This document shows positions 29,120-39,934 of a DNA stretch of 47,256 nt, one piece after another. Origin of the DNA: Hyphomicrobiales bacterium (GTDB lineage Bacteria; Pseudomonadota; Alphaproteobacteria; Rhizobiales; WTKA01). The DNA lies in the NCBI GenBank assembly GCA_011524605.1, contig WTKA01000061.1:1-47256 (forward strand), given 5' to 3'. The translations under genes were made by a program, and so were the position numbers. The notes below the pieces were generated by a model that worked only from the letters and a program-made list of their open reading frames with translations, was not told where the DNA came from and did no database searches. Numbering within the stretch: position 1 is the stretch's first letter; the number at the start of each line of letters is the position of its first letter.

Positions 29120-29543
29120 TTGACACTCCTTCTTTAATTTTTCTGATGAATGGACTTAATATTAGAAAAAAGCAAGTCTTTGCATTATATTTTATTTTTA
29201 GGATTAAAAGCATATTCATAATATAACCTAGAAACTCTAATTCTAGTGGCAATTAATATTTATTGTAAAATGAAAGTCTAAGCGCTTAAACTTTTATTCG
29301 AATTGCTTGTAAGCAATGTTAAAATAAGCAGCTGTTAAGCTAAAAATTATCCCATTTTGCAATTCGAGCAGATTCTTTGTTGAAGAGTAGACAAAGCTGT
29401 GTTAGAGGAAGCTCGGTTTTAGCAACAATTAGATTCTTTTAAGTGAGTTAGGCGTAAGCTTAAAATTTCATATTTCACTATTGATTGATCTAAAATGTTG
29501 GTTTATTTGAAACAATGAATTAAAAAACAAAGAGAGAGAATTA

Positions 29544-30104
29544 GTGACAAGTCCACAATCCCAAACATCCGTTATGGCACGCCGCTATTCTACAGCTCTG
29601 TTTGAGCTTAGCGAAGAAGCTAAAGCGACAGATATTGTGTTGTCTGATTTAATAGCTTTTGCAAAATTGATTGGCGGCAATGGCGAGCTGGTTAAATTTG
29701 TAAAAAGCCCTGTTGTTGCTATTGAAGAGCAGCTTAATGTTGTCAAAGAAATATGCGCAAAATCATCTGCTAATACGTTGACAGCAAATTTTTTAGCGTT
29801 GGTAACTAAAAATGCCCGTTTAAACGCTATTGAAGAAATTATTCTAGCATTTCAGCAGCAAGTCGCTCAGGCTCGCGGTGAGGTGGTTGCTCAGGTTGTA
29901 ACTGCAACAGAGCTAGCTCAAGTCCAGTCTGAAGAGCTCACGCAAATGCTCGAAAAAACTTTAGGAAAAAAAGTTCAGCTTGAACTTAATGTTGATCCAG
30001 CTATCCTTGGCGGCCTTGTTGTTCGCGTTGGAAGTAAAATGATTGACACATCTATTCGTACAAAACTTGAAAACTTGAAAATTGCAATGAGAGAGGTCGG
30101 CTAA
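29544..30104 (+). CDS. atpH: ATP synthase F1 subunit delta (GTG start)
   Basis: [16 protein letters not shown] ... [30 protein letters not shown]. Confidence 0.95.
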   Translation: MTSPQSQTSVMARRYSTALFELSEEAKATDIVLSDLIAFAKLIGGNGELVKFVKSPVVAIEEQLNVVKEICAKSSANTLTANFLALVTKNARLNAIEEIILAFQQQVAQARGEVVAQVVTATELAQVQSEELTQMLEKTLGKKVQLELNVDPAILGGLVVRVGSKMIDTSIRTKLENLKIAMREVG

Positions 30105-31633
30105 TGGATATTAGTGCCGCAGAAATTTCCTCGATTCTGAAGGATCAAATTAAGAACTTTGGTAGCGAAGCCGAAGTTTCTGAAGTTGGTCAAGTGCTGT
30201 CAGTTGGTGACGGTATTGCTCGGGTCTATGGATTAGATAATGTTCAAATGGGTGAGATGGTTGAATTTCCTGGCGGAATTCGCGGTATGGCTCTCAATTT
30301 GGAAACTGACAATGTTGGTGTTGTTATCTTTGGTTCTGACAGAGATATTAAAGAAGGCGATACTGTTAAGCGTACTGGTGCAATCGTTGATGCTCCAGTT
30401 GGTAAAGGTCTTCTAGGTCGCGTTGTTGATGGTCTTGGTAACCCAATCGATGGTAAAGGCCCTATTGAAAATGTTGAGCGTCGTCAAGTTGATGTTAAGG
30501 CACCAGGTATTTTGCCTCGTAAGTCAGTGCATGAGCCAATGCAGACAGGTCTGAAAGCTATTGATGCTCTTATTCCTGTTGGTCGTGGCCAGCGTGAGTT
30601 GATTATTGGTGACCGTCAGACGGGTAAAACAGCCGTTGCTCTTGATACGATCCTAAATCAAAAGCCAATTAACCAAGGTGACGATGAAAGCAAAAAGCTT
30701 TACTGTATTTATGTTGCTGTTGGTCAAAAGCGTTCGACTGTTGCGCAGTTCGTTAAAGTTCTTGAAGACAATGGCGCTCTTGAATATTCAATCGTTATTG
30801 CAGCTACGGCCTCTGATTCTGCACCAATGCAGTTCCTTGCGCCATTTACTGGCTGTACAATGGGTGAATATTTCCGTGATAATGGTATGCACGGTTTAAT
30901 CGTTTATGATGATCTTTCAAAGCAAGCTGTTGCTTATCGTCAGATGTCTCTTCTTCTTCGTCGTCCACCCGGGCGTGAAGCTTATCCTGGTGACGTTTTC
31001 TATCTTCACTCTCGCCTTCTTGAGCGTGCAGCGAAGCTAAATGAAGATAATGGTGCAGGCTCATTAACAGCATTACCTGTTATTGAAACGCAAGCAAATG
31101 ACGTATCTGCATTCATTCCAACAAACGTAATTTCGATTACTGATGGTCAGATTTTCCTTGAGACAGATCTTTTCTATCAAGGTATTCGTCCTGCGGTTAA
31201 CGTTGGTCTTTCAGTTTCTCGCGTTGGTTCATCTGCTCAAATTAAAGCAATGAAGCAAGTGGCTGGTAAGATTAAAGGTGAATTAGCGCAGTATCGTGAG
31301 ATGGCAGCTTTCGCTCAGTTTGGTTCTGATCTTGATGCCGCGACGCAAGCTTTGCTGAACCGTGGTTCACGTCTTACAGAATTGTTGAAGCAACCACAGT
31401 TCTCTCCTTTGAAAGTTGAAGAGCAAGTTGTTGTGATTTACTGTGGTGTGAATGGTTATTTAGATGACCTTCCATTAGACCGCGTGCGTGCATTTGAAGA
31501 GGAATTCCTAGGCTTTATGCAAGAGAAGCATATGGCTGTTTTAGATGCAATTCGCACTGAGCAAAAACTATCCGATGATACATCAGCTAAACTTAAAGAT
31601 GCTGCTGATGCTTTCAAGAAAACATTTGCTTAA
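30104..31633 (+). CDS. atpA: ATP synthase F1 subunit alpha
   Basis: [48 protein letters not shown]. Confidence 0.98.
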   Translation: MDISAAEISSILKDQIKNFGSEAEVSEVGQVLSVGDGIARVYGLDNVQMGEMVEFPGGIRGMALNLETDNVGVVIFGSDRDIKEGDTVKRTGAIVDAPVGKGLLGRVVDGLGNPIDGKGPIENVERRQVDVKAPGILPRKSVHEPMQTGLKAIDALIPVGRGQRELIIGDRQTGKTAVALDTILNQKPINQGDDESKKLYCIYVAVGQKRSTVAQFVKVLEDNGALEYSIVIAATASDSAPMQFLAPFTGCTMGEYFRDNGMHGLIVYDDLSKQAVAYRQMSLLLRRPPGREAYPGDVFYLHSRLLERAAKLNEDNGAGSLTALPVIETQANDVSAFIPTNVISITDGQIFLETDLFYQGIRPAVNVGLSVSRVGSSAQIKAMKQVAGKIKGELAQYREMAAFAQFGSDLDAATQALLNRGSRLTELLKQPQFSPLKVEEQVVVIYCGVNGYLDDLPLDRVRAFEEEFLGFMQEKHMAVLDAIRTEQKLSDDTSAKLKDAADAFKKTFA

Positions 31634-31639
31634 ATTTAA

Positions 31640-31667
31640 TGAGTGTAGAGGATCTCTTCTACACTCA
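31640..31667 (+). promoter_or_regulatory. Intercistronic hairpin atpA-atpG
   Basis: TGAGTGTAGAGG / CTTCTACACTCA, 12 bp with one G-U, loop ATCT; no T-tract. Confidence 0.7.
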
Positions 31668-31705
31668 CTCGTTTAGCTGCCCAAAGTCCGATAAATAGGT
31701 ATAAT

Positions 31706-32584
31706 ATGGCAAGCCTTAAAGAATTAAAAACTCGTATTTCTTCAGTCAAAGCGACGCAGAAGATTACCAAAGCAATGCAAATGGTTGCATCTGCAAAATT
31801 GCGCAAAGCGCAAGAGGCGATTACTGCAACGCGTCCTTATGCTGAACGCATGGACACTGTTTTAGGTAATTTAGCTGCTGGTATGCAAGCTGAAGGTGAT
31901 GCGCCAAAACTTCTTGCTGGTACAGGGGAAGATAAAGTTCATCTTCTTGTTGTTGCAAGTGCTGAGCGTGGTTTATGTGGTGGTTTTAATACATCAATCG
32001 CAAAGATTGCACGTGAACATACTCTTGATCTTCAAAGTCAGGGTAAAGAAGTTAAAATATTATGCGTTGGCAAAAAAGCTGCTGACGTATTGCGTCGCGA
32101 GTTTAGCGACATTATGCTTGACACAATTGAGTTGAGAGACGCAAAGCAGATAGAATTTAAGCATGCCGCTACCGTTTCGGATAAAATATTTGAAATGTTT
32201 GAGGCAGGTGAATTTGATGTCTGTTCTTTATTCTATGCAGAGTTTAAATCTGTAATTAGTCAAATCCCTACACGTCAGCAGCTTATTCCTGCTGACATTC
32301 CTGCGGTTGAAGCAGAAACTGGTTTAGATGTTCAATATGAATATGAGCCAGATGAGAATGAAATTTTGGCAGATCTTTTGCCACGCAATATTTCATTCCA
32401 AATTTTTAAAGCTTTGCTTGAAAATGCTGCTTCAGAACAGGGCGCGCGCATGAGTGCAATGGATAACGCAACGCGCAATGCAGGCGACATGATTAATTCT
32501 CTAACGCTGACTTATAATAGAACGCGTCAGGCAATTATTACAAAAGAACTTATTGAAATCATCTCTGGCGCTGAGGCGCTGTAA
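31706..32584 (+). CDS. atpG: ATP synthase F1 subunit gamma
   Basis: [50 protein letters not shown]. Confidence 0.97.
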   Translation: MASLKELKTRISSVKATQKITKAMQMVASAKLRKAQEAITATRPYAERMDTVLGNLAAGMQAEGDAPKLLAGTGEDKVHLLVVASAERGLCGGFNTSIAKIAREHTLDLQSQGKEVKILCVGKKAADVLRREFSDIMLDTIELRDAKQIEFKHAATVSDKIFEMFEAGEFDVCSLFYAEFKSVISQIPTRQQLIPADIPAVEAETGLDVQYEYEPDENEILADLLPRNISFQIFKALLENAASEQGARMSAMDNATRNAGDMINSLTLTYNRTRQAIITKELIEIISGAEAL

Positions 32585-32591
32585 CTAATAG

Positions 32592-34055
<1,464 letters not shown>

Positions 34056-34063
34056 AATGTCTC

Positions 34064-34105
34064 ATACTCCTATATTCTCTTAAAATATAGGAGTATTAAT
34101 TTTTT
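34064..34105 (+). terminator. Intra-operon terminator-like hairpin atpD-atpC
   Basis: 13-bp perfect stem ATACTCCTATATT / AATATAGGAGTAT, then TTAATTTTTTG. Confidence 0.7.
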
Positions 34106-34125
34106 GATTTTGGAAAGACTTAAAA

Positions 34126-34530
34126 ATGGCTGATAACTTTACATTTGATCTGGTATCACCAGCAAAAGTTTTATTTTCAGAACCTGTAAAATCTGCTGTA
34201 ATTCCTGGTTCATCAGGATATTTTACAGTTTATGCCAATCATGCTCCTACAATTTCAACTTTAAGCCCAGGTATTATTTTAGTTGAAACTGAAAATAATG
34301 AAAATAAAGACGTTTTTGTTAAGGGTGGTTTTATTGATGTTACTCAAGAAAATGTAACGCTCCTTGCTGAAGATGCAAAAGCTGTTTCTGAATTAACTAA
34401 AGAAGAGCTTGAGGCAGCGATAGATCAGCTCGCAGTTGAATTAGAAGCTTCGAAGGATGAAGATTTGAAAATTAAAATTCAAGATCATCTTGCCCAGCTT
34501 AAAATTGTTGCTGAGCAGATCTCTAATTAA
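34126..34530 (+). CDS. atpC: ATP synthase F1 subunit epsilon
   Basis: FDLVSPAKVLFSEPVKSAVIPGSSGYFTVYANHAPTISTLSPGII. Confidence 0.95.
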   Translation: MADNFTFDLVSPAKVLFSEPVKSAVIPGSSGYFTVYANHAPTISTLSPGIILVETENNENKDVFVKGGFIDVTQENVTLLAEDAKAVSELTKEELEAAIDQLAVELEASKDEDLKIKIQDHLAQLKIVAEQISN

Positions 34531-34551
34531 TATTTCTTATATATTTAAATT

Positions 34552-34587
34552 AAAGCCCTATTGTTTAGCGACAATAGGGCTTTTTTA
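34552..34587 (+). terminator. Rho-independent terminator of the atp operon
   Basis: AAAGCCCTATTGT / ACAATAGGGCTTT (13 bp), loop TTAGCG, then a T-run. Confidence 0.92.
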
Positions 34588-34925
34588 TTGAAAGAGGATT
34601 TATAGGTTTCGGCTTTGCTTACTTGCTTCGTTCGCGCGCTCTTATCGTGGTCTCATCGCCTGCCTAGAATAACAAAAGAAAAAACAAAAAACTTTTCCCG
34701 GAATTTCGTTAGAAATATCAGGGATCGCTATCGTTTGAAGCTCTTCGCTTTACTGTGCATTATGCGGCTTAATCACGTATCAAGTGCGGGGGCAGTATGT
34801 TGTTATTTTAGAAGAATAAAAAGATGATTTTAGTCATTTGCAAGTACCACTGCATGAGGGAGCTTATGCTTCGTATTCAATCAGATATGGACAAAGTGAA
34901 TTCTCGTTAGTGGCCTAACAATCGC

Positions 34926-34953
34926 AAAAATACCCCGTATCAAATACGGGGTA
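34926..34953 (-). terminator. Rho-independent terminator of the minus-strand family-5 binding protein gene
   Basis: Minus strand TACCCCGTAT TTG ATACGGGGTA followed by TTTTTG. Confidence 0.82.
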
Positions 34954-35059
34954 GGTATAAGCTATGTATAAGCAACATTTGATTATATAATGGGTTGATA
35001 GATGGTTTTCTAGCCTAGTTCTCATCCAATACAACCACATATTTGGATTAGATTTAGTC

Positions 35060-36976
35060 CTAATCGGATTTAATATTTAACTTATTAGCTTTTTCTTCAT
35101 TCCACCACCATGTACTGACCCCTGTTCCATATTTAGGGGTTTGATCAGGGCGGTCAAAAACATCCCAATAGGCGACGCGCTCTACATCAATATACCAGTT
35201 TGGTATCCAAAAATGATTGACGCGCCACACTCTATCAATGGCCATGAAAATGGCGTGCAATTCTTCTCGGGTCTTTGCCTCAGGAATTTTTTCTGAAATT
35301 GCATCCATGATAGGGTTTTTAATACCCGCTAAATTATAAGAATTTTCTTGGTCTGCATAGCTACTGCCCCATAGTTGCTCTGAACTTTTGCGCGGGGTGA
35401 GGCTAATGCCGAATCCACCAGTAATCATGTCATAATCAAATATTTTTCGAATACGAACATATTGGGCAGGATCCATTCTTTGTAATGTAAGTTTAACGCC
35501 TATTTTCTCTAAATTTTCTTTATAGGGTAGAAGGTAGCGCTCAGTAGTTGCCCCTACATAAGGGTGGCTGATTTCTAATTTTAACCCAGCAGCATTTGTA
35601 CGGATACCATCTTTAAGCTCAAAGCCTGCTGCTTTCAGTAATTTTGTTGCTTTACGTAGCTGTTTGCGTAAACGGCCCGATCCATCTGTTTGCTCAGCTT
35701 GCCACGGCTGCTCCAAAATATTATCAGGAAGTTGATCTAAATAGGGAGCCAAAATCTCTTTTTCTAAGTCTGATGCAATTCCTGTTGCCATATAGGGCGC
35801 GTTCTGGAAAAAGCTATGCGTTCTTTTATATTGCCCATAAAAGAGGTTTTCATTTGTCCATTCAAAATCAAACATTAATGAGAGAGCTTCTCTAACGCGT
35901 ATATCTTGAAAAACAGGGCGCCTTAGGTTGAAGAAAATACCCTGCGTTCCTGTAGGGCTCGCATCTGGTAGCAGTTCTTTCACGACATCATTGCGTTCAA
36001 CCGCTGGAAAATCATATTTTGTTGCCCAGTTTTGTGAGGAATTCTCCGATCTAATAAGATATTCACCAGCTTTAAAAGCCTCAAAGGCCACTGTAGTGTC
36101 CCGATAAAATTCAACGCGAACTTTTTTGAAATTAGCAGTGCCCTTAGCGATTGGGACTTCATCTTCCCACAAATTATCACGTCGGATATATTCAATAAAT
36201 TTACCGGGTTCAAAATCTCCAACTGTGTAAGTGCCGGATGCAAGGGGTTTTGTTAGGTCTGCTTTTGTAAAATCATGTTCTGTATAAAAAGCTTTAGATA
36301 AAATAGGGATGCCAATCATACCAAGCTTATCATTTTGAGATGTATTTGGCTGAAAACGCAGTTCAAATGTTAAATCATCGATTGCCTTTGCGCTTTCCAT
36401 TTTTTCTAAAATACGCTTGAAAAGAAAATATCCTTTTTCCAGCAATAAATTATAAGAAAAGGCAACATCTTCAGCTGTTATTTGCGTGCCATCAGCGAAA
36501 GTCGCATAATCTCTTAAATTAAAACGCCAGCTATTGCCATCTTCTGCAACATCAATTGTTTCTGCAAGCAAGCCGTAGACAGCATCTGCTTCATTGCCAT
36601 TTCCGCCCATTAAGGTGGTGAATAAATAGCTATCGATGAGTGCGGGTGCTTCATTTTTATCAATCAAGCCGTTTAGCGTATCAAAAGTAGATCCTGATTG
36701 ATTGAAACGCGAGGAGCTTGGAGTGACAATATTTTTGCCTGCGATTGGTGCATTTGGATTAACATAATTTAGATATTTAAAATCAGCAGGCAACTCTAAG
36801 TCGCCAAAGACAGAAAGGCCATGGGTTCTCGTAAAGCCTTCAGGAACTGATGAAGCATGAGTGAGTGATGCAATGGGCGATAAGGCTGCAGTAGCAGCAA
36901 TTGCGCCCCCTGTTTTTAACATCGTACGACGGGTAAAACCAGTTGGAAGTGTTGGCATAATTTTCCTCATGTTCAA
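35060..36976 (-). CDS. Family-5 extracellular solute-binding protein (YejA-like peptide-binding), Tat-type signal
   Basis: FTRRTMLKTGGAIAATAALSPI twin-Arg signal; HGLSVFGDLELPADFKYLNYVNPNAPIAGK, LRDYATFADGTQITAEDVAFSYNLL typical of YejA-like SBP_bac_5 proteins. Confidence 0.88.
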   Translation of the reverse strand: MNMRKIMPTLPTGFTRRTMLKTGGAIAATAALSPIASLTHASSVPEGFTRTHGLSVFGDLELPADFKYLNYVNPNAPIAGKNIVTPSSSRFNQSGSTFDTLNGLIDKNEAPALIDSYLFTTLMGGNGNEADAVYGLLAETIDVAEDGNSWRFNLRDYATFADGTQITAEDVAFSYNLLLEKGYFLFKRILEKMESAKAIDDLTFELRFQPNTSQNDKLGMIGIPILSKAFYTEHDFTKADLTKPLASGTYTVGDFEPGKFIEYIRRDNLWEDEVPIAKGTANFKKVRVEFYRDTTVAFEAFKAGEYLIRSENSSQNWATKYDFPAVERNDVVKELLPDASPTGTQGIFFNLRRPVFQDIRVREALSLMFDFEWTNENLFYGQYKRTHSFFQNAPYMATGIASDLEKEILAPYLDQLPDNILEQPWQAEQTDGSGRLRKQLRKATKLLKAAGFELKDGIRTNAAGLKLEISHPYVGATTERYLLPYKENLEKIGVKLTLQRMDPAQYVRIRKIFDYDMITGGFGISLTPRKSSEQLWGSSYADQENSYNLAGIKNPIMDAISEKIPEAKTREELHAIFMAIDRVWRVNHFWIPNWYIDVERVAYWDVFDRPDQTPKYGTGVSTWWWNEEKANKLNIKSD

Positions 36977-37135
36977 TGGTTAGCTATATATATATCTATA
37001 AAATTTAGGCTATTTGTTTTTTATATTTCCCTAACAATATGACTTTTTTTTATCTATGCCGCAATATCATTTGTTAAAATAGATTTTTATTCAAGTGTTA
37101 CATGAGCTCTTTCTGATAAAATACTGTTTATAAAT

Positions 37136-37173
37136 AAAAAACTGCACCCTCACAAATTGCGGAGGGGGTGATT
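37136..37173 (-). terminator. Probable terminator of the SbmA/BacA-like gene
   Basis: Minus strand CACCCCCTC...GAGGGTGCAG then TTTTTTATTT; stem imperfect (2-nt bulge). Confidence 0.55.
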
Positions 37174-37199
37174 TGTCAGTACAACTAGTACTTTTTTAT

Positions 37200-38192
37200 T
37201 TAGTCGCTTTGTGCTATTTTTGCTGCTGCAATTGCTTTTTCAAAGCCGTGTAAACGCTTATAGATTGACATGAGCTCTACAATTGTTCCCCAGCTATTTA
37301 CCAAAAATTGGAAGCTTTCTTCTACTTTGCCAAATGCGCGTAAAATTTGGTTCATAACGCCTAGAGTGATCGTGCCTGAAACAATCGTTGGTCCAAGGGC
37401 AATATAAGGAATCATGACGGACAATTGTAGATATGACCATTTTGCAATATCAAAATACATGTAATGCAGATAGAGGCGATAATAATTTTTTCTCACATTG
37501 CTAAATAGCTCTGCTATAGAGGGCGGCTCAGCTCGCTCTTCATGGTCTTCACCTAAGACAAGCTCTTTTCGATAGGCCGCTTCCACTTTTTGATTATTAA
37601 ATTCAAGTCCAGGAAGCTTTATTCCTACAATAGCTAATAGGAGAGTGCCAAAGACGCTGGATAAAATTGCAACAAAGACGAGGGCTTGATCTACAGGCCC
37701 TATCCAAGGCAATTCTGTGATATGTTCACTCATGCCCCATAAAATTGGCATAAAAGCAAATAGCGTTAAAATAGAGCGTAGAAAAGCAACACCCAAGCCT
37801 TCTACAATACGGGCAAAGCGCATCGTATCTTCTTGCACCCTTTGTGATGCTCCTTCTATTCCTCGTACTAAATGCCAGTTTGACATATAATAGTCATTCA
37901 TTGCGGTGCGCCATCGGAAAACATAATGCCTAATAAAAAATTCTAGTAAAACGGCAATAACAATAATTAGGGCAGCAATTTCAATAAAGGTTATGCATTT
38001 TGCTAAAAATTCATGAAATTCTACAGCATTTGGTGTTGCAAGCGCTTTTTGGATTGTATCATAAAAGTCACCAAACCATTCGTTGATTTTAACATCAAGC
38101 TGCACCTTATACCAAGTTACAATTAATATTAAAGCGGTACCAGCAATAGACCATGTGAACCATTTGGGGTTTGCAAAAAATGAACGAAACAT
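37200..38192 (-). CDS. SbmA/BacA-like peptide transporter, N-terminally short
   Basis: FFIRHYVFRWRTAMNDYYMSNWHLVRGIEGASQRVQEDTMRFARI, GIKLPGLEFNNQKVEAAYRKELVLGEDHEERAEPPS, INSWGTIVELMSIYKRL: hallmark SbmA/BacA family blocks. Confidence 0.9.
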   Translation of the reverse strand: MFRSFFANPKWFTWSIAGTALILIVTWYKVQLDVKINEWFGDFYDTIQKALATPNAVEFHEFLAKCITFIEIAALIIVIAVLLEFFIRHYVFRWRTAMNDYYMSNWHLVRGIEGASQRVQEDTMRFARIVEGLGVAFLRSILTLFAFMPILWGMSEHITELPWIGPVDQALVFVAILSSVFGTLLLAIVGIKLPGLEFNNQKVEAAYRKELVLGEDHEERAEPPSIAELFSNVRKNYYRLYLHYMYFDIAKWSYLQLSVMIPYIALGPTIVSGTITLGVMNQILRAFGKVEESFQFLVNSWGTIVELMSIYKRLHGFEKAIAAAKIAQSD

Positions 38193-38276
38193 TTCAGCCT
38201 CTTATAAAGGTTAATATTGAGTATCAATATGCAAGAGGATTTTGAAAATAGCAAATAAGTAGTTGCTGATAGAGAC

Positions 38277-38307
38277 AAAAAAAACTGCACCCTCAATGAA
38301 AGTGCAG
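38277..38307 (-). terminator. Rho-independent terminator of the cytochrome c gene
   Basis: Minus strand CTGCACTTTC ATT GAGGGTGCAG followed by eight T; wobble pairs only valid on the minus-strand RNA. Confidence 0.88.
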
Positions 38308-38345
38308 CTCTTTATATACTTAAAATTTATAGATCTAAATCAAAA

Positions 38346-38888
38346 TTATTCTGCCGCTGCAGGAAGATCCGCGGGCGTTGAGGATAGGCTACGCAAGTAT
38401 GCGATAACTGCTGCGCGGTCTTCATCTTTCCTAACGCCTGCAAAGCCCATTGATGTTCCTTTTGCAAAATCTTTTGGTTTTGTTAGGAAAGCAGATAGAT
38501 TTTCATAAGTCCAATTTTCAGAGGATAGAGCTGATAATGCGCCTGAATATTTATAATCTGAAATTGATGCGATTGGGCGGTTCAAAATATTCCAAAGATT
38601 AGGACCTGCTTTTGCGCCTGCGCCTTCTTCTACCGTGTGGCAAGCAGCGCATTTTTTAAACACTTTTTCGCCGCTAGCAATATCTGCTGATGCGACCATA
38701 AACACAGCTTGATCGATTTGCTCACCTTCTTCTTCATCTGTAGAAGCTGTTTCAGTGACTTCAATCACATAGCCTGGTTTTTCAGCTTTTTGAGAATAAA
38801 TACTGCTAGAAAAATCCGTCATTGCCATAATGAAAATGATAGCAACAAAAATTGGTCCAAAAATCTTTGAAAGCTCAAATGAGTTCAT
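38346..38888 (-). CDS. Membrane-anchored class I cytochrome c (CycM-like)
   Basis: N-terminal TM anchor; CAACH haem motif; GPNLWNILNRPIASISDYKYSGAL; distal Met in GTSMGFAG. Confidence 0.9.
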   Translation of the reverse strand: MNSFELSKIFGPIFVAIIFIMAMTDFSSSIYSQKAEKPGYVIEVTETASTDEEEGEQIDQAVFMVASADIASGEKVFKKCAACHTVEEGAGAKAGPNLWNILNRPIASISDYKYSGALSALSSENWTYENLSAFLTKPKDFAKGTSMGFAGVRKDEDRAAVIAYLRSLSSTPADLPAAAE

Positions 38889-39158
38889 AATAGTCCTCTT
38901 GCGGCGTTAGTTAGGTAATAAGCATTACCTGAAAATAATTAAACAATCGATAAGCACATACTGGCGATAAGTTCAAGATAGACTTAGTCAAAAGTGATTA
39001 TAATATCGTTGCTTAGCCTGTGTTTTTGGTGAAATATGGCAATATGCCGCAACACTTGCTACTGTATCTGCCTGTGAAACAAGCCTTTATGACTTTGATT
39101 TTCAAATCGTTTATTTATAAGATTCTATTTAAATATTGATAGAATTTAAGGTGAGACC

Positions 39159-39839
39159 ATGCGCGAAATCGTTCTGGATACGGAAACAACAGGTTTTGAT
39201 CCTGCTACAGGTGATCGTATTGTCGAAATTGGTGCTTTGGAGCTCATCAACCATATTCCAACAGGGGAAAGCTTCCATGTTTATATTAACCCTGAGCGTC
39301 CTATGCCTCAATCAGCTTTTGAGGTTCATGGGCTTGGGGATGATTTTTTAAAAGACCAACCGCTTTTTGATGCGGTTGCCGATGATTTTGTTAGCTTTAT
39401 CGCTTCTGATCCGCTTATCATTCATAATGCTAGCTTTGATATGAAATTTTTAAATGCTGAATTGAAAATGTCGGGCAGGCCTATCATTACAGAAAATGAA
39501 GTTATTGATACTTTAATGATTGCAAGGCGTAAATTTCCCGGCGGGCGAAATAGCCTTGATGAATTATGCCGCAAATATAATGTTGATAATTCAGGCCGTA
39601 CTTTACACGGGGCTTTGCTTGATTCTGAGCTATTAGCTGAAGTCTATATTGAGTTGATTGAAGCACGGCAAACAGGGCTAGATCTTAATCAAAATGTCAC
39701 TGTTAAAACTGGGGAAGCAAAGGTTGAAAAAATAGCTTATAACGTTGATGTGAAAAACTTGATAACGGCTGAAGAGCAAGAAAAACATGAAGCTTTTATT
39801 CAGACAAGAATTGGTGATAAGGCGCTTTGGAATGTATGA
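39159..39839 (+). CDS. dnaQ: DNA polymerase III subunit epsilon
   Basis: MREIVLDTETTGFDPATGDRIVEIGALEL; IHNASFDMKFLNAEL; LHGALLDSELLAEVYIEL. Confidence 0.95.
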   Translation: MREIVLDTETTGFDPATGDRIVEIGALELINHIPTGESFHVYINPERPMPQSAFEVHGLGDDFLKDQPLFDAVADDFVSFIASDPLIIHNASFDMKFLNAELKMSGRPIITENEVIDTLMIARRKFPGGRNSLDELCRKYNVDNSGRTLHGALLDSELLAEVYIELIEARQTGLDLNQNVTVKTGEAKVEKIAYNVDVKNLITAEEQEKHEAFIQTRIGDKALWNV

Positions 39840-39934
39840 AGGTTTATTTTCAATAAAATGACATTTAAGGTTGATAATTTTCAATATTCATATAATTGTA
39901 AATTCTAATTATTCTAAAGATGATTGGAAGTGCA

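Noticed and set aside
34615-34827. Plus-strand 70-aa ORF after the atp operon
   Set aside because: No domain, no good ribosome-binding site, and the DNA looks like a degraded palindromic repeat.
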